Below the pieces are notes generated by a model, which saw nothing but the letters and a program-made list of their open reading frames with translations, was not told the DNA's origin and searched no databases. A program made the translations under genes and the position numbers. A stretch of 14,869 nt of DNA, taken from positions 1 through 14,869 of the forward strand of contig CANDYO010000037.1 of the NCBI GenBank assembly GCA_947424995.1. Direction: 5' to 3'. The stretch is from Rickettsiales bacterium (lineage in GTDB: Bacteria; Pseudomonadota; Alphaproteobacteria; Rickettsiales; CANDYO01). The first letter of the stretch is position 1, and every line of letters starts with the position of its first letter. Of the stretch, positions 1 through 5,636 are shown piece after piece.

Positions 1-1270
1 CATCACCGATCTCTTTAGCTTTATTTTTTGATAAATAAGTATTTGTTTTCCTTTTTTGTCTAACTTCGGATAATTGTGCATTGATACAATTTTTTATAGT
101 CTGCTCATAATTTAAATCACCGGTAGGTACTCTAAGCAGGTTATAACCAAGCTCTTCAATCCGAGCGCTATTAAAATTAGTGGCAGCATTATAGTCTAAT
201 CGGTCAGGAGCATGAAAATGATGTGGACCATCAACTTGGATTACCGTATTAATCGATGAAAGATAGATATCAACGCCTGTACCTAATTCTTTAATATAAT
301 ATTCTTCTTGTATATCTCTAACTAATTTACTGGTATAGAGTGCCATCTTTGTTTGAATAGAACTGATAGTGGCAGTATCTTTTGCATTTTCCTCTATTTC
401 TTTATTCCAAACATTATCTATCTTTTTTTCTAAATCACGAAGCCCTTCTCTTCTTCCTTCATCTAAAGCATAATATACTTTTATTAATTGGTGTTTTCCT
501 TCAATAGTTTCAACTTGATCATAATCAATTTTTTGAGCCAATTCTACAATAAGATCTTTAATATTTTCAGGATCGTCTGGATTGTTAATTTTGAGAATCA
601 TTGTCAAAGCAAAAGCACTATTACTTAATGATTGCTCATCAAACTTTATTATAAATTCATTAGTTTTACCAATTAATGAACCTAAAAGCACTTGATTATG
701 GTAGCCGATTTTAGCTATTCCTAAAAGAATTTTTGAAATATCTTGAGAATCAAATTCATTTATTTTTTCTGTTGCATTGGTAGCAAACTTATCTAAAAAT
801 CGTTGATTATAATATTCAAATTTATGCACTCCAAAAATCAGATTGGCTATATCTGCTGTTTCAATTGGGCCGGAACAGTCAAGAAAACGCTGAGTTATTA
901 GATCTAAAAATTCTTGATCGAAAAATTTAAGCTTACCTAACCCATAAAGACATTGTGATATCTCTTTATAACCAAGCTCAGATGATCTACTTTTAACAGC
1001 ATCAACAGCTTTGCGTAGTAGATTATCATCATAATATTCTAATCTTCCCAGATGATATAATCCTTCAGAGAGATCTCCTGCGCTTATGCTTCTTAACTGA
1101 TTATTAAATAACTTACTCCAAGCGCTTACAAAATTGATATTATCATAATTACTAATCTTTTCTGCATCAATAACGCTCAGTAAATCAGTGGCACTAATTG
1201 TAGAAGATCCATTTAGAATTGCTTGTCTTAAGTCTTTTATAGGAACTTGAGCTGCTTTAAATTTTGACAT
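1..1270 (-). CDS. RAP-domain protein with FASTK/OPR-like helical repeats (partial, C-terminus beyond window)
   Basis: I translated this frame by hand: 423 codons from the ATG at 1270 run without a stop to the window edge, so the 3' end is missing. Residues about 64-225 form repeats of 36-38 residues with a shared pattern (LSxxLYxLGxLxxYD; examples LYHLGRLEYYDD, LYGLGKLKFFDQ, IFGVHKFEYYNQ, LLGIAKIGYHNQ), like the alpha-helical repeats of FASTK and octotricopeptide (OPR) proteins. Residues about 341-400 match a RAP domain, with the hallmark TVIQVDGPHHF, then DYNAATNFNSARIEELGYNLLRVP in pieces. In eukaryotes such proteins bind organelle RNA and control its processing or translation. An RNA-binding role here is inference, as are host-organelle targeting and an effector role. 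An excellent ribosome site (AAGGAG, 6-7 nt before the ATG) supports the start. The 11-nt gap to the upstream 460-aa gene suggests one transcript. Confidence 0.85.
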   Translation of the reverse strand, partial: MSKFKAAQVPIKDLRQAILNGSSTISATDLLSVIDAEKISNYDNINFVSAWSKLFNNQLRSISAGDLSEGLYHLGRLEYYDDNLLRKAVDAVKSRSSELGYKEISQCLYGLGKLKFFDQEFLDLITQRFLDCSGPIETADIANLIFGVHKFEYYNQRFLDKFATNATEKINEFDSQDISKILLGIAKIGYHNQVLLGSLIGKTNEFIIKFDEQSLSNSAFALTMILKINNPDDPENIKDLIVELAQKIDYDQVETIEGKHQLIKVYYALDEGRREGLRDLEKKIDNVWNKEIEENAKDTATISSIQTKMALYTSKLVRDIQEEYYIKELGTGVDIYLSSINTVIQVDGPHHFHAPDRLDYNAATNFNSARIEELGYNLLRVPTGDLNYEQTIKNCINAQLSEVRQKRKTNTYLSKNKAKEIGD

Positions 1271-1281
1271 AACTAACTCCT

Positions 1282-2664
1282 TTAGTTTATTTTTTTCTTA
1301 AATCTTTGCTTTTTCCACTCAGTAAATTTAAAGCCAAGTTTTGCGAAAAAGCTATATTTATGCAATTGATTGGGGTAAGCAGTAAATTTTTTACCAGATA
1401 TTTTTTCATATTCTTCAACACATTTAGGAATCACTTTGTAGTAATAAAATTTATAAAGATTACGCCAAAGAAATAAAGTATTTTGATGTCCCCATTTATT
1501 TGCCTGTTGAGGAACTCTGGCTAGTGCTTCAATACATGCAATCGCTTCTTCCACGTTTCTATCAGGGCTGCTATATACATCTGCTACTGGCTCTAAATTA
1601 AATAACATATCAGCTAATAAGCTTTGCAAAGCTTCGCCTAAATATTCTTCTTTTTTAAGTTCGGATACCGGCCAAAATTTAAGCCTATTAGCCCGAAAAA
1701 CAAAAATTGATCTGAGTATTACCAGCCATAAATATTTAAAATAATAACTTAGCGGTTTATTGGGATTACGACGGAAAAATTGAATTCTTTTTTCTTGATC
1801 AATTAGCTTATTAAGCCCCATTTTATCTAGTAGTCCAAAATAGGTATTGATGTTTTGCATATCGGTTTTACGAGCTAAATTAACTCTTGGATTAGCTTCT
1901 GTGGCGTTAAAATTAGCTGAAGAACGGCTAACTTGTTGACCATATTGGTTGCGTCTAATGTCGCTATAATGCCCTATCTCTTGCCCGGCAATTCCCATCA
2001 TTCTAGCTAAAGCTGGAGTTCCATCGCCAGAAGTCTTTTCTTCTTGAGGAGTGGTTTTTTGTTTTTCTTTTTCTTCTTCTGTAAGTATAGGATCAAGTAA
2101 TAATGGATCCCCGCCGCAAGAGACGAAAATGGCTACATTCTTACCATCAGTACTTTGCATTCCGCTATTGGTACCAGCTTGCTGCCAAGACACCACATCC
2201 ATAACTTCGCCAATATTATAACCATATGAGACAAAAATTTGTACCTGTTCTAGCAAAATCATAGACATTACCACCGGATGGCATGATTGAGTTAAAATTC
2301 TTGCTAACTCCATTTCTAATTCTGGTTCAACATCAATATATTTTTTTAGCTGTCCTTTTAACTTTTCTATTTCAGTACTAACTTTACTTTCTAGATTTTT
2401 ACCCTGACCTGATTCTTTGAGAGCTTTATATATAGCATCGTGGGTGCGTTGATACAAATGTTCTTCATATAACTCACGTTTGCTAAAATTAATATGAACA
2501 TTACGAGTTGGAATAGAAAAGCGAACAAAATTTTGCTTAGGCTCTGCATCAATACGCAGTAAGCCAGAATTAACTAGCTGCCAAGCTAGCCCCTCAAGCT
2601 CTACATACATATCTTGCTTAAGAAGAGCAGGCATTTTATAAAAAACATGGTATAGGTTGGTCAT
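1282..2664 (-). CDS. Conserved rickettsial protein of unknown function (DUF2748-like), degenerate metalloprotease-type motif
   Basis: A soluble-looking 460-aa protein. From memory it resembles a conserved uncharacterised Rickettsia family (DUF2748), sharing blocks such as SWQQAGTNSGMQSTDGK (159-175), FVSCGG (180-185) and EAIACIEALARVPQQ (373-387); that assignment needs a profile search. Residues 228-232 read QEIGH in GIAGQEIGHYSDI, which looks like a zinc-protease HExxH with the first His changed to Gln, and Glu376/Glu379 lie about 145 residues later. Whether this is a metal site is speculation. Residues 195-215 are a charged low-complexity linker (TEEEKEKQKTTPQEEK). Residues 310-325 are hydrophobic but short and basic-flanked. 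The ATG at 2664 has no clear Shine-Dalgarno sequence. The stop is 11 nt before the RAP gene, so the two are probably co-transcribed. Confidence 0.8.
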   Translation of the reverse strand: MTNLYHVFYKMPALLKQDMYVELEGLAWQLVNSGLLRIDAEPKQNFVRFSIPTRNVHINFSKRELYEEHLYQRTHDAIYKALKESGQGKNLESKVSTEIEKLKGQLKKYIDVEPELEMELARILTQSCHPVVMSMILLEQVQIFVSYGYNIGEVMDVVSWQQAGTNSGMQSTDGKNVAIFVSCGGDPLLLDPILTEEEKEKQKTTPQEEKTSGDGTPALARMMGIAGQEIGHYSDIRRNQYGQQVSRSSANFNATEANPRVNLARKTDMQNINTYFGLLDKMGLNKLIDQEKRIQFFRRNPNKPLSYYFKYLWLVILRSIFVFRANRLKFWPVSELKKEEYLGEALQSLLADMLFNLEPVADVYSSPDRNVEEAIACIEALARVPQQANKWGHQNTLFLWRNLYKFYYYKVIPKCVEEYEKISGKKFTAYPNQLHKYSFFAKLGFKFTEWKKQRFKKKIN

Positions 2665-2697
2665 TTTATTTTAATAATTCTAGATATAGTTAGAAAT

Positions 2698-2703
2698 ATT
2701 ATA
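2698..2703 (-). promoter_or_regulatory. Candidate -10 box upstream of the 460-aa gene
   Basis: On the minus strand this reads TATAAT, 33 nt before the start codon at 2664. No good -35 box is seen at 16-18 nt, and such boxes are common by chance in DNA this AT-rich. If real, it would drive the 460-aa and RAP genes. Confidence 0.3.
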
Positions 2704-2756
2704 AAGTATATCAGAGAATTTCTTATAAACTTTATTTAAGTTACGTTATTTTCTAC

Positions 2757-3170
2757 TTACGCACTTTTTTTTTGTGAAGCTTGTCTATATATAGCAAACT
2801 TATTTATTATAACTGCTAAGCCTATGTTGGCTAATTGAAGGGGGGTCTGAAACTGATTATTTTCTATTGTTTCGTCTGCATTTTTTTCCATTAATAAAAC
2901 TACTATCTCAACAAAACCCATTCTAACCGCTAAATGCAAGGAAGTTTCTCCAGTAAGTGGATCTTTTAAATTAGGGTTGGCTCCATGTAACAGTAAAGCT
3001 CTAATAACAGGAATGGGAAATTGATTATGGTTAATAGCGTTATGCAAAGGGTAATCATTGGCCGAAAGGTAATCAGGATTAGCGCCCATAGTAATTAAAG
3101 CATTTATTTCATTTTCATTCTTAAATGCAGAGGCTAAATATAAACGCAAATTGAGATTATCATTCATCAT
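2757..3170 (-). CDS. Small ankyrin-repeat protein
   Basis: A 137-aa protein made almost wholly of ankyrin repeats. The clearest unit is GETSLHLAVRMGFVEIVVLL (about 74-93) followed by MEKNADETI. Before it lies a unit with DYPLHNAINHNQ and VIRALLLHGANPN (about 39-68), with a partial N-terminal unit ending ITMGANPD and a C-terminal cap QTPLQLANIGLAVIINKF. Ankyrin repeats bind proteins. In intracellular bacteria many such proteins are secreted into host cells, but no secretion signal can be identified here, so host targeting is inference. The start has two ATGs in tandem (3168-3170 and 3165-3167) and only a weak purine stretch upstream. It stands alone, with gaps of 92 and 175 nt to its neighbours. 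Confidence 0.85.
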   Translation of the reverse strand: MMNDNLNLRLYLASAFKNENEINALITMGANPDYLSANDYPLHNAINHNQFPIPVIRALLLHGANPNLKDPLTGETSLHLAVRMGFVEIVVLLMEKNADETIENNQFQTPLQLANIGLAVIINKFAIYRQASQKKSA

Positions 3171-3267
3171 AAAATTCTTTTTCGAATTAAACTATTAATG
3201 ATTACAATATATCAACTAGGTTAATGAATGGTTAATAGCTGAAAAATACTTTTAAGTATTATGCTAA

Positions 3268-3339
3268 TTTCTGCGTTACCCCTGACAAAGTAAAACATAA
3301 GCTCTACTTAGTTTTACTTTGTCAGGGATGACGCAAGAA
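3268..3339 (-). repeat. Long inverted repeat / probable terminator behind the XRE gene
   Basis: Arms 3273-3296 and 3311-3334 are complementary over 24 bases with two or three mismatches (17 continuous bases from CCCTGACAAAG through AAAAC). They extend outward with a one-base bulge to 3268 and 3339, and the loop adds a TAAG/CTTA pair. The element ends 6 nt beyond the XRE stop codon at 3346, so it can act as a 3' hairpin for that gene, although no long U tract follows. The GTCAGGGATGACGC end resembles dispersed palindromic repeats seen between rickettsial genes; the hairpin at 4251 shares the TCAGGGAT core. Confidence 0.7.
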
Positions 3340-3345
3340 ATGGTC

Positions 3346-3786
3346 TTAGCTTGCGTTTGCTGCTAAGGCTGCAGTTGCAGCTAGTGCTGCATTAGCTTCT
3401 GCTAATTCGCTTTTTGCTAAAATTCTAACTAAAGAATTAATTGCATCTTTATGTTCTGGGTTTTTAATACGCATGAAGTTACGAGATACTTCAATACACA
3501 TTCTTTGGTTTTGATTTAAATCAACATTTTCGATTACACCATTTAACGTTGAATCAAGTCCATCATAAAAACTACCAACTGTAGTGTTTAAGTATTTAGC
3601 AATCAATGCCAACCTACCTGCAGAAACACGATTTATGCCCATTTCATATTTTTGTAATTGTTGATGAGTAACTTCAATACGATCGCCTAGTTCTTGACGT
3701 GACATCCCATGTGCTAATCTCAACTCTTGAATTTTTGCGCCAATGTATCGATCTATCTGCTCTATATGTTCAACTTTTCTTGCCAT
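3346..3786 (-). CDS. XRE-family helix-turn-helix transcriptional regulator
   Basis: A 146-aa protein with an N-terminal Cro/C1-type DNA-binding domain at about 15-72: IGAKIQELRLAHGMSRQELG (15-34), then VTHQQLQKYEMGINRVSAGR (39-58) as recognition helix and turn, then LALIAKYLNTTVGSFYDGL. This form (KIRxxRxxxGxSQxxLG...QxQKYExGxNRI) is widespread in alphaproteobacteria. The remainder (about 90-125) is helical, and the last 20 residues are alanine-rich low complexity (EANAALAATAALAANAS). The start at 3786 has an upstream GAAGGTAG that fits a ribosome site. Its targets are unknown. The 5' region holds palindromic TTAATTAATTAA-like sequence, which could allow self-regulation but is also expected in AT-rich DNA. 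Confidence 0.9.
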   Translation of the reverse strand: MARKVEHIEQIDRYIGAKIQELRLAHGMSRQELGDRIEVTHQQLQKYEMGINRVSAGRLALIAKYLNTTVGSFYDGLDSTLNGVIENVDLNQNQRMCIEVSRNFMRIKNPEHKDAINSLVRILAKSELAEANAALAATAALAANAS

Positions 3787-4250
3787 TATTCTACCTTCAT
3801 ATTTTATGATTAATTAATTAGTTTATATACTGTGATAGCAATAGCTTAATATAAATTAACTAACAATGCAAGGGTTTTTAATAAAAAATAGCCAAAAAGT
3901 TAACGGATTTTTACGAAGTCTATGTATTTGAAGGGGTCTGTGAGCTTTATGATTTAATAAATGATCAGGTTTTTCTATTTATTTACATATATTAATAAAT
4001 ATAGATGGAGATAGCAAGTAATAAATTCAATCTATTATATTTCTTTTTGCTAGTTTTATTATCAAAAGTGGAAGTAATGCCAATTCCCACAATCAAGTAT
4101 GCTTATCTAATTTATCGTCGATTTAGGTGTTTACCTACTAAATATAAGCTCCGCACGCTTGCGATTCGAATAAGTCTATTTTAATTCTAGAAATGCTTTT
4201 ACATTAAGCCACGCAACAGCGTTTACCGAGGATCTCAAGAGAGAGATAAA
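3787..4250. other. Gene-free stretch between the XRE gene and the 184-aa orphan
   Basis: I find no convincing gene in either strand. The part next to the XRE gene (3787-3900) is very AT-rich and probably carries its promoter. The part from about 4145 to 4240 is GC-richer than its surroundings (CTCCGCACGCTTGCG, CCACGCAACAGCG) and may be a decayed dispersed repeat, but its identity is not recognisable by eye. A short partial hairpin (AGGTgtttACCT) lies near 4125-4140. Confidence 0.5.
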
Positions 4251-4286
4251 TATCCCCGATCTAGGGTTTAGCCCTAGTCAGGGATA
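4251..4286 (-). terminator. Hairpin repeat behind the 184-aa orphan, probable terminator
   Basis: Arms 4251-4266 (TATCCCCGATCTAGGG) and 4272-4286 (CCCTAGTCAGGGATA) pair with one bulge and one mismatch around a 5-nt loop. On the minus strand it begins 18 nt after the stop codon at 4304 and is followed by a pyrimidine-rich tract (TTTATCTCTCTCTT), consistent with a factor-independent terminator for the minus-strand gene. It may also belong to the same palindromic repeat family as 3268-3339. Confidence 0.6.
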
Positions 4287-4303
4287 TGACTCTGGAAATG
4301 GTG

Positions 4304-4858
4304 TTATATAATAGTATTAGCAGTAAATAGTGCGCTAAGACATCCCAATGCCGCGTCTGCTTGAGTAGTATACACATTAGGTTGACCAGTTGGAACTGGG
4401 CCACCAGCATGATCGGCTGTTGTAAATCCCCATGCAAAGCAAGCATTTACTGCTACGTCGTATCCATAATTATCAATTGCTCCAGTAGCAATTGGAGGAG
4501 TTTGTAGCGTAGGATCAAAAGCAAATGATGCTATGTTAGTATTAGGGTCTAGTACTCTAGTAGCTGCATAAAAGCTACCAGGAGTTCCCATAGTAGTATC
4601 TGGTACCAGATCTACCGTCGCTTCATGCACTCGAAATAGAGCCTCAGCAGATTCAACTTTGGTAGGATCAGCTGATAATACTTGATAATAATTGACTGTA
4701 AATTTATTAAGAACCTGAATGTTATTGAATGAAGATTCAAAACCGGTTGTGCTAACAAAATAATATTTGAGAGCAGTTTTAGAAGCAGTATCTAAATATA
4801 ATTGGTTAGTTGTGTAAGCAACTCTTATTTGATTCGCAGGATTTATTAAGCTTACCAT
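4304..4858 (-). CDS. Orphan protein of 184 aa, function unknown
   Basis: I do not recognise this protein. It begins MVSLINPANQIRVAYTTNQL, preceded by a strong ribosome site (AAAAAGGAG, 7 nt before the ATG), which makes it a very likely real gene. The composition is unusual for this genome: only four lysines in 184 residues, and rich in Ala, Thr, Tyr, Phe, Asn and Pro, with a low-charge C-terminal half (ATGAIDNYGYDVAVNACFAW, 122-141). Two cysteines lie at about 139 and 173. There is no signal peptide or membrane segment. The 3' half is visibly GC-richer than neighbouring genes, which could mean transfer or protein-level constraint. It is transcribed away from the 131-aa gene and ends before a terminator-like hairpin, so it is probably monocistronic. 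A structural, surface or secreted role is conceivable but unsupported. Confidence 0.75.
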   Translation of the reverse strand: MVSLINPANQIRVAYTTNQLYLDTASKTALKYYFVSTTGFESSFNNIQVLNKFTVNYYQVLSADPTKVESAEALFRVHEATVDLVPDTTMGTPGSFYAATRVLDPNTNIASFAFDPTLQTPPIATGAIDNYGYDVAVNACFAWGFTTADHAGGPVPTGQPNVYTTQADAALGCLSALFTANTII

Positions 4859-4888
4859 AGTAATTCTCCTTTTTATTTTTAGTTTTAT

Positions 4889-4906
4889 TTAACTAATGTC
4901 ATTAGT
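4889..4906. promoter_or_regulatory. Palindrome in the leader of the 184-aa gene
   Basis: ACTAATG T CATTAGT is a perfect 7-bp inverted repeat around one base (4892-4906), extendable by one bulge to TTTA/TAAA. It lies 34 nt upstream of the start codon at 4858 and downstream of a TATAAT on the minus strand (4941-4936). This position suits an operator or an mRNA hairpin. Function is inferred from position only. Confidence 0.4.
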
Positions 4907-4935
4907 AAAACATGGATATATATTTTATAGAATAA

Positions 4936-4941
4936 ATTATA
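4936..4941 (-). promoter_or_regulatory. Candidate -10 box for the 184-aa gene
   Basis: The minus strand reads TATAAT, about 77 nt before the start codon. The closest -35-like hexamer is TTGGAT at 20 nt spacing, which is long, so the call is weak. Confidence 0.3.
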
Positions 4942-5041
4942 GTGACGATTATTTTACTTACATCCAATCTAATTAAAGCAACTACTAGTTAAAAATTAGT
5001 TAACTTTCTATAGATAGTGAAAAATTATTGCAAAATCGACG

Positions 5042-5047
5042 TATAAT
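5042..5047 (+). promoter_or_regulatory. Candidate -10 box for the 131-aa gene
   Basis: TATAAT lies 83 nt upstream of the ATG at 5131. No clear -35 box is visible at 16-18 nt. Just upstream, TAGTTAA occurs twice (4986 and 4997), spaced 11 bp, about one helical turn, as paired regulator sites often are. Confidence 0.35.
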
Positions 5048-5130
5048 ACTCAAAATATACTTTATTAACTTTTTATTTACTATTTGGGAGGATGATTAAA
5101 TATTCAACTAATGTAAATTAGGAGAGTGAA

Positions 5131-5526
5131 ATGAGTAAAAATACATATAAAACCCCTAATAGTGTAGAAAATCAGATAGACGAAATAGAGCAACAAAATA
5201 CTTCTATGCTAAGTAATATTGTGATATTTGGTGTTGATCTTACAAAACTTTTTAATATTTTTACTAGAAATTTTTCTTTAGAAAAGCCAAACAAACCTAC
5301 TTTGAATGTACGAGAAACTATATATTCTATTTTTTTTAAAAATAATAAAAGTATATTGCCATTAAAAATAGCAGAGCCCTTAGAGGAAACGATTTTTAAT
5401 AAAATAAAGCCCAACAATTTAGTTCAGTTTAAAATTTTAAATCGACAAAAAGCAATAGTTGGTAGATTTACCAAAAGAATTCTAGAGCAGGCTATTAAAA
5501 AGAATCAAATTGGTAGGGCTGTTTAG
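5131..5526 (+). CDS. Small basic orphan protein, function unknown
   Basis: A 131-aa protein I do not recognise. An excellent ribosome site (TTAGGAGAG, 4-7 nt before the ATG) marks the start. The first 25 residues are polar and acidic (NQIDEIEQQNTS). Residues 27-48 are moderately hydrophobic (MLSNIVIFGVDLTKLFNIFT) but probably too polar to span a membrane. The second half is basic, with many Lys/Arg (FKNNKSILPLKI, NRQKAIVGRFTKRILEQAIKK). AT-rich codon use is like the surrounding genes. It lies 108 nt upstream of the 455-aa membrane protein on the same strand; a shared transcript is possible because no clear terminator lies between them. Confidence 0.7.
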   Translation: MSKNTYKTPNSVENQIDEIEQQNTSMLSNIVIFGVDLTKLFNIFTRNFSLEKPNKPTLNVRETIYSIFFKNNKSILPLKIAEPLEETIFNKIKPNNLVQFKILNRQKAIVGRFTKRILEQAIKKNQIGRAV

Positions 5527-5603
5527 AACTGTCTTTGACTAATTATCTGTACCCTAAAAATATAAAAATAAAGATTGTAAGTTATCGGCAAATGAATATA
5601 TTA

Positions 5604-5636
5604 ATATTATTTAACTTTTTATTGGTTAAATAATAT
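5604..5636 (+). promoter_or_regulatory. Hairpin covering the start codon of the 455-aa gene
   Basis: ATATTATTTAAC (5604-5615) and GTTAAATAATAT (5625-5636) are perfectly complementary over 12 bases around a 9-nt loop (TTTTTATTG). The right arm includes the first two bases of the ATG at 5635. There is no good Shine-Dalgarno sequence. In mRNA the weak, A-U-rich stem would hide the initiation site, as in RNA thermometers or other translational switches. The pairing is seen directly; the regulatory role is inference. Confidence 0.5.

Noticed and set aside
4159..4178. tRNA-like T-loop sequence (GATTCGAAT)
   Set aside because: The flanks do not pair as a T-stem and no acceptor, D or anticodon arm can be drawn around it.
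4261..4446. 61-codon open frame within the 184-aa gene
   Set aside because: It overlaps the strongly supported gene in another frame, has no ribosome site and runs across the terminator hairpin.
5172..5417. Minus-strand open frame opposite the 131-aa gene
   Set aside because: Antisense shadow; the plus-strand gene has an excellent ribosome site and this one has none.
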